This document shows positions 1 to 12,219 of a stretch of DNA of 64,000 bases, piece after piece. Position 1 is the first letter of the stretch. Each line of letters begins with the position of its first letter. The notes beneath the pieces were generated by a model that saw only the letters and a list, made by a program, of their open reading frames with translations, did not search any database and was not told the DNA's origin. The DNA is from Symbiodinium natans (lineage: Eukaryota > Sar > Dinophyceae > Suessiales > Symbiodiniaceae). The stretch lies in the NCBI GenBank assembly GCA_905221605.1, contig CAJNDS010002068.1:211001-275000 (forward strand). Direction: 5' to 3'. The translations under genes were made by a program, and so were the position numbers.

Positions 1-700
1 TTCCCCTTTTCAAGTTCATATCGCTCCCCGAATTGCATAATTTGAAAACGTTTACTGCTTTGAATGATTTATATACTTTAACTTTCAATCCTGAAATGCG
101 GAGGGGTGGCTGGCTCCTTCCTTCTGGGGCGAATGAATAATGTAAGTAATTGCAACATGGAGGGGCCTTCATATTTAAAGGAATTTACACTATTTAGTTC
201 GGTGAGTGGAACTACATGATGCACATGGTTCAAATAAATTAAATACATTAAATAGTTTGAATCCTGAAAGGGAAGGGGGGCTGGCTCCTTCCTTGTGGGG
301 GGGAATTAATTAATATGATACTTTAAATATGAAGGGGCCTAAATTATATAAGTTGTTTAATTCCCCCAGAGGGAAGGCGCCAGATTATTGAAAATTTTGA
401 AATTGTTTAATTTATTCCATTCCACTCACCGAATTAGACGTTTTTAAATAATTTAAGTGTGAAAGCCCCCTCCCTTCCCGTACCTAAATTATCTCAATTA
501 GTTAATTCCCTCAGCAGGAAGAAGCCAGCCCCCCCCCCCCTTTCAGGATTTCAATTCCTGAAATTATTTCAGATATTTAAACTATTGAAATTAATTGAAG
601 TCTCTCGATTATTTCAATTATATAATATCTCCCCGAATGAAACAGTTTAAATTGTCTAAATACGAAGGCCCCCCTCTTTTTTTACTTATTTAATTCGGGA
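1..700. repeat. AT-rich degenerate repeat region with inverted copies of a ~50-bp motif
   Basis: No gene is recognised. A motif containing GGCTGGCTCCTTCC after TCCTGAAA is present at about 83-138 and 249-300. A reverse-complement copy (GCCAGCCCCCC...TTTCAGGA) lies at about 504-552. Further fragments of the motif occur at 360-385 and 660-690. The copies in both orientations and the AT-rich filler suggest old, decayed dispersed repeats. Confidence 0.55.
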
Positions 701-779
701 CGGCGAGGAATTCAACAATTTTGAAGAACTAAACATTCAAATAATTTCCATCCTGAAGGGAGGGGGTGGGTTAAAATTT

Positions 780-1062
780 GGCGGTGGCCTTTCGGTGTCC
801 ATCGAGCATTTGTGAAAAAGAAAAGCGCCATTTTCTTCCGGACAGGTCCGCATCCATCGAGTATACCACTACCACGACCAGCACTACTACTAGTACTACT
901 ACTGCTACGACTAGGCCTGCTACCAGGAGCCTGTGTCAAGAAAAAACGCCATTTTGTTTCGGACAATTTCGTGTCCATCAAGCCTATGTCCAGAAAAAAA
1001 CGCCATTCTGTTACGGACATTTCCGTTTCCATTGGCCCCATGCCCAGAAAGGAGTTCTAATT
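780..1062. repeat. Three ~65-bp tandem copies with a trinucleotide run
   Basis: Near 795-850, 915-975 and 975-1045 the same unit recurs: an AAAAAACGCCATT core followed by a CGGACA block and a GTCCAT block. A CTA/CTG/CGA trinucleotide run at about 862-920 separates copy one from copy two. All frames remain open here because of the composition; I see no reason to call a gene. Confidence 0.6.
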
Positions 1063-1089
1063 TCCTCAGGAGAAATCATGGTGTGAGAT

Positions 1090-2600
1090 GCTCCAAAAAG
1101 AAAGACAAGTAGGAGGATGTGTGGGCGGAGGACATGTCTGTTTAGAGTGTTCCAGAGGGTTTGTTAAGCATGCGTGTGTGCTTCAAGCATTTCAAAGGAA
1201 TGGATTTGTTAACGGTATATCCTTACATTTCAACAACCATGCCAATCAGGAGGAGTCCAAACAAGTCGGAGGAGTCATGTTATGGGAAAGAAGTGGGTTT
1301 GTGAACAATTACATGTCTTTTTCAAGTTTTTGGTCAGGTCCAACGGTTTGGATGTCTTAATCATATTTCCTTCTGTTTCAACACGCAAAACAGGTCGGAG
1401 GAGTCCAAAAACAAATTGGAGGAGTCGTGTTAGGGGACGTCCCAAGAAGCAAAACAACTAGGAGGATGGTTTTTTGAAGTTTCGACTGCAAAGGTTGAAT
1501 TGAAGGGCCCGCAGGAATGAACTTGTTAACAGCGCATGTCTGCTCCACTTCTTTGAAAGGGTCCTACGGAATGAATTAATCAACCACATTTCCTCCTGTT
1601 TCAGGACGCCAAGCAGTTTGGAAGATTCCAATCAAATACGAGGAGTCACGTCATGAGACGCCCCAAGAAGGCAAACAATCAGGAGGATGTCTGGGGAGTT
1701 CATAGCGGTTGAAGGGTCCACAGGAATGGACTTGTTCACCACACATGTTTGCTCAAGTTTGCCAGGCCCCAGCGGAATGGATGTGCTAGCCAGCTTTGCT
1801 TCTGTTTGAACAAGCAAAACAATTGGGAGAATTCCAAAACAATTAGGAGAAGTCATGTTATGGGACGCCCCAATAAGCAAAACAATTAGGAGGATGTCTG
1901 GGGATATTGCTGTTCATAGTGGTTGAAGGGTCCAGAGGAATGGACTTAACCGCACATTTCTGTTTCAAGTGCATATTTCCTTCTGTTTCAACACGCAAAA
2001 CATTTCGGAGGAGTCCAAAACAACAAATTTGGAGGAGTCGTGTTAGGGGACATCCCCAATAAGCAGAATAGTTGGGAGGATGTTTGGGGGACATTTTTGA
2101 TTGGAAAGGTTGAAGGGGCCACAAGAATGGACTTGTTAGCCACGCGTGGCTGTTTCAAGTCTCTGAAAGGGTCCAACGGAATGAAATTCTGGACCGTGTT
2201 TTTCTGTTTCAACACGCAAAAACATTCGGAAGAGTCCAAACAATCAGGAGGAGTCACATTATGGGACGCCCGAATAAGGAAAACAATCAGGAGGATGTCT
2301 GGGGAGTTCATCGTGGTTGAAGGGTCCAGAGGACTAGACATGTCTTAACCACGCATGTTTGTTTCAAGTCTTGGAAAGGCCCTAGCGGAATTGATTGTTG
2401 ACCATGTTTTCTTCTATTTCATCAACCAAAACAATTAGGAGGAGACCAAAACAATTAGAATAAGACATGTTATGGGACGCCCAAAATCCAAAACAAATAG
2501 GAGGATGTCTGGGGAATATTTAAGTTCGTAGTGGCTGAGGGCGACAGGAATGGACTTCACCGCACGTGTCTGTTTCAAGTGTTTGAAAGGGCCCATTCCG
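1090..2600. repeat. Degenerate tandem repeat, period about 210 bp, ~7 copies
   Basis: The landmark AGGAGGATGTCTGGGG or close variants occur near 1110, 1461, 1680, 1888, 2070, 2288 and 2501. Spacing is mostly 180-220 bp, with a first interval of about 350 bp. A second landmark, TTCTGTTTCAACACGCAAAA, recurs at about 1372, 1980 and 2205. The copies have diverged by substitutions and small indels, so this looks like an old minisatellite. Confidence 0.65.
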
Positions 2601-3300
2601 GTGGGCCCCTAGACCCAAAGACCCAAACCCTGGTTCAAATTAATACGAGTTTTAACTTTCGTTTTGTTATTCGTACTAGTTCATAGTCTTATTAGCCTAC
2701 GAACTCTATTAAATGTTACTAAGTGACTCGCCCTCTCGGTCCGTTTTTCCCTTCGCTAGACGATTTCTCCACACGCCCATCCGCGAAAGAGCAAAGCTTT
2801 GTCAACACCATTCTCTGTACAACAAACGCCATGGAAACGGAAGGGAGGGGGGGGAGAACCCCCTGCATACCTTAACTTCAAGAGGACAGGACACAGAAGA
2901 GATCAGAGGAACGCTGTGCGACGAAAACCGGTTTGAAGAGGGAACAGGAGAACTTGTCACTCTGTCTGCCTCTCTTCCTTCCTGTCCTCCTTTCTTCTTC
3001 CTCTTCTCTCCTCCTTTTATCGCGAATGAGATAGGAAGAAATGGAGAGGAAGAACAGGCTAAGGTTGGGACGAAGCAACAGAAAGTTGCCACACCCTTCA
3101 ATGATGGAACATGAAGGACAGCTACTGGTAGATTCGCGCGCACGGCGTCTTGGATCTTCATGTGCTTGGGCTCCTCGGGCCCTCGCAATCCTCTTCATCG
3201 TCTTTCTCTCTCTCGCTTTGCTCTCCATTTCGCTCTCACTCTCTCATTCTCTCATTCTCAAAGTCTCTTATTCTCTCTCCCCATGTGTTGTCTCACTGAC
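2601..3300. other. No recognised gene
   Basis: Mixed-composition DNA. Overlapping open frames exist on both strands, but none has a recognisable domain and their ends run into the GA array that follows. I see no RNA gene or mobile element here. Confidence 0.4.
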
Positions 3301-3302
3301 GC

Positions 3303-3391
<89 letters not shown>

Positions 3392-3612
3392 AGGGAGGGA
3401 AGAGAGAGAGGAGAGGGAGAGGGCGAGGGAGCAGGGGATGGAGAGGGGAGGGAGAGAGGAGAGGGAGAGGGAGAGGGAGAGGGAGAGGAAGTGGAGGAGG
3501 GGAGGGGTGAGGGAGAGGGAGAGGAGAGAGGGAGAAGGGAGAGGGAGAGGGAGAGGGAGAGGGAGAGGGAGAGGGAGAGGGAGAGGGAGAGGGAGAAGGA
3601 AGAAAGACTGGG
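3300..3612. repeat. GA / GAGGGA microsatellite array
   Basis: About 310 bp of almost pure purine on the plus strand: (GA)n first, then (GGGAGA)n. All long frames across it are artefacts of the purine/pyrimidine bias. Confidence 0.95.
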
Positions 3613-4010
3613 AAAGAGTCGCTCCCCCGCTCTTCCCCTTCGCTGACATTTAACATCAGAGTAGATCAACGAAAAAGCAGCAAGGAAGATAGGAGAAAGT
3701 GGGCATAGGCCGGGGCATGACCTCCTTTTTGGTTACTTTTGTATCATTTATCCTTTTTCTTCTCTGTTTGTATGAGACTGCAGCAAAGAAACCTTCTCCA
3801 CTGCCACTATTGTCAGAAAAGAAGAAGCAAAGAGAAAAGATGAGGAGAGTACCAAAAATGAAAAACGCGTTGGAAAGAGGAGCGGAAGCCCCTCCTTCAA
3901 TTATCTCTCCCTTTCTATTCAATTCTATTCTTTTTCATGTTTTTCGGTGGTTCACTTTTCCATACTTGGACTTTGACTTGTGAGAAAGCCACGAGGCGAA
4001 AGAAGAGTGT
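3613..4010. other. No recognised gene
   Basis: A spacer between the GA array and the following CT array. It contains open frames below 100 codons on both strands without recognisable domains. Confidence 0.4.
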
Positions 4011-4011
4011 C

Positions 4012-4112
4012 TCCCTCTCTCGCTCGCTTTCTCTCTCTCTCTCTCTCTTTCTCTTTCTCTTTCTCTTTATCTTTCTCTTTCTCTTTTTTTTTTTCTCTCT
4101 CTCTCTCTCTTG
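4012..4112. repeat. CT / CTTT microsatellite array
   Basis: About 100 bp of pyrimidine-only sequence, (CT)n with CTTTCT variants, mirroring the purine array at 3300-3612. Confidence 0.9.
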
Positions 4113-4257
4113 AAAGAGCGAAAGGCACCCTTTCACTTGGTTCCAAGGATGAATGAGTTTGCTCAGCAAAACCCGATGCTACAAGCAAAGGGCATTTAAT
4201 GTTTTTTAATACGGAAAGAGGACAAAACCTCACATTATACCTAAAGGTCCATGCCAC

Positions 4258-4318
4258 ATAATCCCCATAAGCAACCTTACAAAGGGCCTGTTTAAGGGGG
4301 TTGTTAGGTATAATAGCC
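4258..4318. mobile_element. Dispersed element family IV, copy 1
   Basis: This copy reads AATCCCCATAAGCAACC, then AAAGGGCCTGTTTA, then a GGGGTTGTTAGG block. A second copy is at 20155-20212 in the same orientation with roughly four fifths of positions identical by eye. It is short and non-coding, so probably a MITE-like or introner-like repeat. Confidence 0.5.
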
Positions 4319-4344
4319 TGCACTCTTAAGGCGGTTTTGGGAAC

Positions 4345-5430
4345 CCTAAACCCTAAACCCCATAAACCCTATAAACCCTAAACCCTGAGCTCTTTGAGCT
4401 CGGAAGGGATGACGAAAAAAGCAACAGGCATCCATATGGGGGTACTCGGGCTCCCTAAGTGCACCCCATAGTTTTTGTCTGCTTCTGATATCTTCCTGGA
4501 GGGCTTTCCCGTGCCTGAAGCAGCGCTGCAGCCTGTGCTCGATCGTGTTGGTTCTGGCTTTCAGAGAGAGAAAGAAAGTACGAATGAAAGACCAAGGAGA
4601 GAGACAGAGAGATGCAGGATGAGAATTAGGGCTAAGGTTGGAGTGAAAAGTTTGTGTTAGTGTTGGTGTGAGGGTTGAGGCTTGATTCGAGGGAACTTCG
4701 TGCTGCAAAGTTTGGCCGCTGATGGCACGGCTGCGGGGAAACTTGCTAAGAGTGCCGTTCACAAGGCCCTGTTCAGTCTGGCAGGTGCTACAAGTGCATA
4801 TATTTGATTTCTCTGGACCCTCTGGATCCTTTGGCGAACGCGCAAGAATGAAGGCTTCCTAGGGTGAGCGACCGCGCTCTGTGACCGCTGCGTTGTCCTC
4901 GCAAGGAACTCCCGGGAGCAGGAGAACGTGCTGGAAGAGCATGCGCAAACTGCCGAGGTCCCGACAAAAAGTAGGTATGTGCCAGAGTTCAACACCACAT
5001 CCTTGGTTTAGGGCTTCGGGTCCACGGAAACGAAGTGGAAGTGGAGAAAGAATGCACACTGCCTCGATGCGCATTTTGGTGATGGTTTTGACGACCTAAA
5101 CTTGGACCGCAAAACCCAAAAAAACAGACGAGCATAAGGATTCTACAAATCATGGTTTTCCAGAATCCCCCCTATTTTATGTAGGGGCCCTTATACCCTA
5201 ACAGCAGGATCCTTGTGTTTACGTGGTTGTATTTGGGACCCTAAACCCTACCTTAAACCCTGAACCCTAAACCACCCCTGGCTGACCAACTTTCAGCCGA
5301 GCCGCCACAGTCAGGCCTTTTTCAGGGCCGCGGACGTCGATGCCAAACCTTTCCGGGGGTTAGGGTTTATAGGGTTTAGGGTTTAGGGTTTATAGGGTTC
5401 AGGGTTTATAGGGTGTATGGTTTAAGGTTT
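4345..5430. repeat. Telomere-type arrays around an 82-bp unique segment
   Basis: CCCTAAA-type arrays lie at 4345-4386 and about 5226-5272, and a TTTAGGG-type array at 5355-5425. The enclosed segment 5273-5354 is open on both strands. The minus frame reads FGIDVRGPEKGLTVAARL with AG before it and GT after it, so it may be an exon. The 4387-5225 stretch shows no recognisable gene. Confidence 0.5.
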
Positions 5431-7203
5431 AGGGCTTGAAGAGACACGGGTAGTGCCTCTGCAAAACTTTGTTCAGCGGTGAAGAAGAATCATATGCGAA
5501 TTGGTTCTCGCGAAGAGAGAGCACACGCAAACTTAGGCAAGACCAACGCGCGTAGGGGTTTAGTTTGTACGTCGTGCCTTCACAAACATAACCTGGCCAA
5601 GCCTGTGCCGTAATTATCGATATAGGCCCAAGTTAAGGAGCTTCTGCTACGCGTAGGAATGAGAGCTGGCGGGGATGGTTTCAAGCAACGCGGCAGAAAC
5701 CAAGCGAGAACGGGCGCAAAAAGGGGCCTGTTTGGGCAGCAGACCATAAACCTCCGCAAAACCTACATGAAGCTTGCACTTAAAACCTACGTTATGCGCA
5801 ATACTTGCAAGGTTCACGCTTCACAGCTCATAAGAACAACAACTACGATAATCACATTGACACTGGTCTCTCAAAGGCGATGCCTTCGAGACATCTTCTC
5901 CTTCTGATCGGGCCAGAGATGGATGAAGTCTGATGCCCCCAACTCCAGCATGGTGATGATCATGCCTGGACCACGCTTGGAGTTGACCTAAAAGTTCTTA
6001 TTTTGGGGCCTATGGAATTTTTCTTTTAGTTTTGCCCCTGGGGTTTAGGGGCACCCTCTAATTTTGCCTCGGCCCCGGTCCCCCCCTCCCCCAAAAACCT
6101 GTGGGACGCGAGGACACCCCATCCTACTGCTGAACTCGTGTGGTGTTGCAGCATGTGACATATGACATTGGCTTCCTTCGTCGGCGAGGCGCACGCAACA
6201 CCCCGCGTTGGGCCGGCCCGGCTGCCCCGAGGAAGCACGCAAGCACTTGCAACTCTAAGAAAAAGACTGTACAGGAAAACAACAGCGAACCGAACCGCAA
6301 ACCGCACGCGCGAAGGAACCGTGTGAACCGTGAACCGTGAACCGCGACAAACACGAACCGCCACTTCGGGAAGGCTGGGTGGAAGGGCTGGAGGCTGGAG
6401 GAGCTGGAGGCTGGAGGGGCTGGAGGCTGGAGGGGCTGGAGGCTGGAGGGGCTGGAGGAGGGTGGAGGGGCTGGAGCGGCTGGAGGGGGCTGGAGGGGGC
6501 TGGAGGGGCTGAGGGGGGGCTGGGGGGGGCTGGAGGGACAGGGGAGGTGGGCTGGAAACCGAACCGAACCGCAAGCCGTTTGCATGAACCGGAACCGTTC
6601 CAGAGTACGTACCCGGAAACCGAAACACTGGCGTTACCGATAGTTGCAAAATGGTCTCTGGGATAGCCCTGTTTTTCTGTTTTAGATGGTCTGGGTTCAA
6701 AGTGACGATTCCAAAGCACAGGCTTAGACTCTCTGCAGGACTGAACCGGATTAAGGTCCTGTCCTTCGCTTGGTATACCTCCCAGAGTTCTAGTAAAACT
6801 AGGCCATGGGGAAATTACAGATGAATCCACATACTGCATACAAATCGGAGTGCCTTCCGCACGACTTCAAGCACACGTCCGGGCACTTGCATCTACAGCG
6901 CTCGCAGAACCACAACAATATGAGTTTCAATACTCCCTTGGAGTGCACATAATCGAAGAGACTCTTAGGCATGACATCCGAGCCGCGAAATCCTCTAGAG
7001 CCCTATAGGGAATGCCCTAAGCCCAGCACTTTGGGAGTGGATCGAAGGGTCCATTGTTTTGGTACCCTCAACTTTCCGGAGTATACTACGGCAGCAACAA
7101 AACCCACAAAACATGTCCGACAAGATGCATCAACCCCGCAGATATGCGGAACCTGAAAGCAAGGAACCTCGCGACACAAATGCCCCAAAACCTTCAAACC
7201 TGA
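5431..7203. other. No recognised gene; contains a GGCTGGAGG minisatellite
   Basis: The 6370-6545 stretch is a GGCTGGAGG-type minisatellite whose open frames on both strands are compositional. Around it I see only short open frames without recognisable domains. Confidence 0.5.
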
Positions 7204-7600
7204 ACCTTTTACCCTGAGCCCCGAACCCCAAACCCTGTAAAACCTTAAACCCGAAAAACCCTAAACCCTCAGAGCCTGAACCTCAACCCCCTAAACCCTA
7301 AACCCTAAACCCTAAACCCTAAACCCTGAACCCTAAACCCCGGCGCAGTGGTCTTGGCTAAGCAGCTGATCAAGGCCACATCCAGCGCGGACCAGGCCCC
7401 GAGGCAGTGCGCCACCGCCCTGGCTGCAGCAACTCGGAAGGGAGGATAGGGTTTAGGGTTTAGGGTTTAGGGTTTAGGGTTTAGGGTTTAGGGTTTAGGG
7501 TTTAGGGCTTAGGGCTTAGGGTTTAGGGTTTAGGGTTTAGGGTTTAGGGTTTAGGGTTTAGGGTTTAGGGTTTAGGGTTTAGGGTTCAGGGCTTAGGGCA
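7204..7600. repeat. CCCTAAA array, ~105 bp unique, TTTAGGG array
   Basis: The C-rich array is 7204-7340 and the G-rich array is about 7449-7598. The enclosed 7341-7448 reads openly on plus after CCGGCGCAG: VLAKQLIKATSSADQ and onwards, with a helical character. A clean GT donor before the in-frame TAG is not visible, so exon status is uncertain. Confidence 0.6.
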
Positions 7601-9206
7601 AATGAGAGTCCAAGAGCCCAAAACCCATGGCCGGTTCTTGCTGTTCTCAGCGCCTAGAGGTATTCGGGATGTTCAAAGTGTGCATTGTGCTGTATGCTCT
7701 GGGCTTCAGGGGTCGGCAGTGGGAGTCAACACACTGAGACTCAACGAGCTCCTCACATGAACAAATGGAGATAACTAGACAGAAGTTGACGAAAGTGGGC
7801 ATTTCCCTTCTGTTTAAGGGGTACTCGGCCTTTGGCCAGGGACAAACTGCCCTACAGAATCGATCAAGGTACCTGGCACGCTCGATACCCTAGGCGGCTT
7901 CATCCTCAAACGGGACGACCGGATGCGAGTGCGACGCATTCGGGCAAAAGGAAAGCGCTGGGATCGCCAAGGACTGCTAACAGCAACCCGAAAGGCCGGC
8001 GCCCTGCCTCCAATCGACATGCTTGAGCTTTGGTACTCTCCAATACCAGAGTAGAAGCAGAAGGAGCAATTGCAAGAAGTTGACCTCGTGGCAGAAAGTG
8101 CTTTTTGTGTCTTGCAGTGGTTCCTGAGCATGTCAAAATCAGCTGCATGCTGCACACCGAGAACCTTGACGAATTCTGCGGCGCTCCAGTCACATGGCCC
8201 AGGCTGGGGCCACGACGCCGATCGCAAAGAGAACGAAGGTGAACTGCCGAAAGCGGTTGAAGCAAAGGAAAGGGTTAATTTGGGAGGTTCCTCTTGAGCA
8301 AGAAGCAAGAAGTGCATCTCCTTTGCATAAAACCCGATTTAGCGATCAACCCTTGAAGGCAGCAAAGTGGATCCGCCAATCCCGTTTGCGTTTGCCGGTG
8401 CGCTCCTGATTGAAAAGGGTCGGCCACGCGATTGGATGCTCTGAAAAGCTTGGCAGGCTGTAAGCGAACCTGGGCTGTCTCATGTCTTCCCTTGACACGC
8501 CCATCTGCAGAAGTGTGACCCTGTATCGCCAGCAAGGTCTCCTTAAGCTTTACACTGCAGCTCCCGTCAGTTCATCTGTCTGTCGTCTAGCGCTTTCTTG
8601 CCAATGGATACACTGGATCTCATGTACAAACTGCAAGAAAAAAACGGGAAAGACTCGCCCTCTGTGTGCCTCGGTGTCCAACACCAGTTGAGTCTTGGTA
8701 CTAATTGGCACTAACTGGCCAAGCCGCTTTTGCCATCTCATTCTGATTCTTACCGAAGGTTACAGCTGCTACTTTCCAGATTATGGGCAACTCGTCACCG
8801 TCGAGGAGCTGGAAGAGGGAAAACTGGGATTCGCCCAGATGCCCGAAGATGCAGCGCAAGTGAACGGAAAAAGCCTTGGCTGCGGATTGCCTTTCGCATC
8901 ACTCTCCGGCAGGGTTCAATATTCAGGCGTAAGCGAAGCTCTGAACCCAGTTAGTATACACTCAGCCTTTAGCAGCTTTAGCAGCTTGAAGGTGCCAAGG
9001 AGTTCGGGTTGGGGCTTCTTAGACTGCAACTTTGCCTTGGGCCACACGCAAGAAGGCTGAGGCAGCCAAAACTTTATCATGTCCCCACACACACACACAC
9101 TTTCCGTCTCCTGATCTCGTACTGCATGCAAGCTGCTGTCATGGAGCAGCCTGGCGCACTGCAGTTGCTGCTGCACGCTTAGTCCCAAAGTTTTCGGGTT
9201 AAGGAC
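7601..9206. other. Unassigned host DNA with a possible plus-strand exon
   Basis: A plus frame at about 8746-8880 reads GYSCYFPDYGQLVTVEELEE and continues openly, which resembles protein. No domain is recognised and no splice partners can be fixed. The rest shows nothing I can support. Confidence 0.25.
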
Positions 9207-9452
9207 TCCCTAAACCCTAAACCCTAAACCCTAAACCTTAAACCCTAAACCCTAAACCCTAAACCCCATGTTATGCCCGACTCCGGCCTACTATGGCCAG
9301 GGTCAATGCCAGCAACAGCAAGGGCCCCACGATGGCCTCTTGCCTCGGATATCCGACTGCTCTCATTTTTGTCTGGGACGTAAACCTTCCAAGCATCGAA
9401 GAGGAGATATGCATTTTTAGGGTTTTGGGTTTTGGGGTTTCGGGTTTAGGGC
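9207..9452. repeat. CCCTAAA array, ~147 bp unique, degenerate TTTAGGG array
   Basis: The C-rich array is 9207-9266 and the degenerate G-rich array is 9413-9452. In between, after GGCCAG, the plus frame reads VNASNSKGPTMASCLGYPT and onwards to the array. This could be an exon or chance; no GT donor is obvious before the array itself. Confidence 0.5.
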
Positions 9453-11222
9453 TCAAAATAGCCCCCTTTTGGGGGGGGAAAGCCCCAAGCGGCTAGAAGA
9501 GATGCAGAGATGCCCAGACGCGCGATTCCGAATGCTTCCGCAGGTTTTCGCGGCAGTGCAGAACCTATGTGGGAGGTTACTCTTGTAACACGGAGCCTCA
9601 TACCCCAATAAGGCCCCTAAAGAATCAACCGTGTGGTCAGGCGCCGTGATCAATGACGGTACGGCATGGCAAACCGGCTACCTCGAGTACCGACAAAACC
9701 CTTTCAACAAAGACATCTGGCCAGATATCTGGCTGATCATATTCGGAAACCACGAGCCATGACAGGTGGATGACTTGGCAAATAGCTCCACAGCAGCGAT
9801 GGCATTTGCATGCATTTGCAGTTGGGATGCCAGCTGCATCTGGGTGGAGAGTTTGCAGACGGCCCTGGCAGATCCACGGGCATCATCTGAATCTGTCACG
9901 GCTTCAGAACGTGTTGCAACACGTCTTTTACAAGTAGACGTCCTTGTCAAGCTCCGTTCTTCACGGCGGTTGCAGGCGACACGATAGCTAAAATTCAACA
10001 GCAAGCTTGTGAGGAAACCGGCAGCATGCCTGACAGCGGATGGTCGAATGTCGCTACCTGCGAGGTCACAACAGCACCACTGCAAAGTGTTCGGCAATTT
10101 AGCCGTTGCAGTGATGTGTGCCGGCTCTGCTTTCCTTCGAGGTGTCACTAGCTTTGCTAGCTGTCCCAGTAAAAGGTGCATCTGGCAGTACTGTGCACAT
10201 CAACAGTTGCGCATATACTGTGTAATATGAAGTAAAATGTATAATTTACTATGAAACAGAATACAGGATATATAGATATATCAGATGTAATACGCAAAAT
10301 AAAATTTAGTATATATAACATATAATTTATGATACATAATTCATGCTATGAAAGATATAATGCGCAACATATAAATCTCCAACTCCAGGTGTCGCAGCAA
10401 GGGTCGCCTGCGACTGCAGCTCCACGTCCCCGTTGCTGCAATCGGGCCGCTCGTAGGAAACACTCTTCTCGTGGTAGTGCCTGCGCGGGACGGGCTTAGT
10501 GTTGATGATTCCCTAAACCCTAAACCCTAAACCCTAAACCCTAAACCCCGTTTGGGACAGGGTCTGCAGCTGTAAGGCCTGCGCCTTGCCTTAGAAATTA
10601 TGCCACATAGAAGTTTTTTAATCCTCTAGACATGGTTGCCATGGGGGGGAGGGGACCGATATGAGGTTTCCTAGCTACAAAAAGCCAGGTAGAACCAGTA
10701 ACTAGCTACAAAGAAGCAGATAGAAGCCTGCAAAGATGGCCGATGATGAGTGACACCACCGTGGCGCAAACGAAAGCTGCGAAACCTGCGCAGGTTCTCA
10801 GAGGGGGGAAGGAGCAGCTTTCAGTTTGGCATTGTTTGCTCGTTTATGGTTATTACTGTTGATATGTATTAACCAATTAATTGCTATCGTTCGCGCTTCT
10901 TACTACTGTTGCAGATGAATATTGCAACTGTTGACATTGGCATGCTTCGTACTGAAACACGTTCCACAGAGTTGCCTCATGAACCGCACAGCACCATCAC
11001 TGCAACATCTTATCAAACAGCTCTCCAGCTTCGTGGCTGCTCCTTCATCAAACTAAAGACCAAACATCAACAAACTGCAAAAAACTTCCTGTCAAAGCCT
11101 TTGAAACAGCGGCGCAAGGACCAAACTCAAGTTGCACGTAGTAGGCGGAATCGATTTTGGCCCCAAAAGGCAAAATGGCGGAATCGATTTTGGCCCCAAA
11201 AGGCAAAATTGCCACCATGATC
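9453..11222. other. Unassigned host DNA with one CCCTAAA array
   Basis: A CCCTAAA array lies at 10512-10547. An AT-rich patch is at 10220-10380. A direct tandem duplication of about 33 bp (core CGATTTTGGCCCCAAAAGG) lies at about 11150-11215. No gene is recognised. Confidence 0.45.
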
Positions 11223-11597
11223 CCCAAAATAGCCCTAAACCCTAACCCTAAACCCTAAACCCTAAACCCTAAACCCTAAACCCTAAACCCTAAACCCTAA
11301 ACCCTAAACCCTAAACCCTCTCAACTCGCGGCACCTAGCTCCTCGTTGGTTCTCAAGACCATCCGCATGGGATCCGAGGACGGCTTAGACGATGGAGACG
11401 TGCCCATGATCTGCAGGGGCTCGGCGGGCTTCGGAGTGGAGAGCTCTCATTGAGACAAGGGGTTTAGGGTTTAGGGTTTAGGGTTTAGGGTTTAGGGTTT
11501 AGGGTTGAGGGTTGAGGGTTGAGGGTTTAGGGTTTAGGGTTTAGGGGGGTTTAGGGTTTAGGGGGGTTTAGGGTTTAGGGGGGTTTAGGGTTTAGAA
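11223..11597. repeat. CCCTAAA array, ~141 bp unique, TTTAGGG array
   Basis: The arrays are 11230-11318 (C-rich) and 11459-11595 (G-rich, with runs of TTGAGGG and GGGGGG variants). The enclosed segment has CACCTAG at its left side and an open plus frame SSLVLKTIRMGSEDGLDDGD continuing to a TGA, so it may be an exon. Confidence 0.6.
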
Positions 11598-11902
11598 ACT
11601 GCTTTGCATCGTTTGTGAGCAGCAATCACGTGCATTCACAGCTGGCCATGCCGAAAGAGCCCGGCCCCCGCCTCGAGATGAAAAACGCCGCTGAGAAATT
11701 GGACGGTGAAGACGTCCACGAGCCTCTGCGGGTGGCCACTGTCTCATGGAAAGTAGATAAACTTGGTAGCCCAGGAACCATGCAGGAATAAGGGCGCCCT
11801 TTTTTGGTGTTGGTTACTGGTCTAAGGGAACCTTGAACCAAAAAGACGGAAAAGGCTTGCAAGTAGATCAACCTGAACCAGTGACATGCCACACCCATCC
11901 TG

Positions 11903-12000
11903 TTTAGGGTTTAGGGTTTAGGGTTTAGGGTTTAGGGTTTAGGGTTTAGGGTTTAGGGTTTAGGGTTTAGGGTTTAGGGTTTAGGGTTTAGGGTTTAGGG
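11903..12000. repeat. TTTAGGG array
   Basis: About 14 uninterrupted TTTAGGG units. No flanking direct duplication is visible. Confidence 0.95.
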
Positions 12001-12080
12001 CATAACAGCAGACATGGGCAGACCCCTTAGGCGCCGACGAGAACTTTCCAATGTCGTCCATCAGCACCTGGGTTGCTTCT

Positions 12081-12174
12081 TGGGATGTTATACTCACAGT
12101 CCTTAAGAGGGACGATAGTAGGGGGTACTACAATCCCTACTAAGGAGTGGTAGCATAAGGTGGAACATCCCAAG
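12081..12174. mobile_element. Fold-back (MITE-like) element III with target-site duplication
   Basis: The ends are inverted: CTTGGGATGTT at 12079-12089 and AACATCCCAAG at 12164-12174. A direct repeat TTGCTTCT lies immediately outside, at 12073-12080 and 12175-12182 (9 bp if the shared G is counted). Terminal inverted repeats plus a direct duplication are what a small non-autonomous DNA transposon or introner leaves. No coding capacity. Confidence 0.7.
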
Positions 12175-12219
12175 TTGCTTCTGTCAAACCAGTCTCAGCA
12201 TCCAAGTAGCACATGGCTG

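Noticed and set aside
3041-3669. Open frames of up to 201 codons across the GA array
   Set aside because: Frames on both strands are made of RE/GE or SL/SP repeats produced by the purine microsatellite.
6026-6839. Proline-rich proteins on the minus strand
   Set aside because: Three overlapping frames are open only over the GGCTGGAGG minisatellite; compositional.
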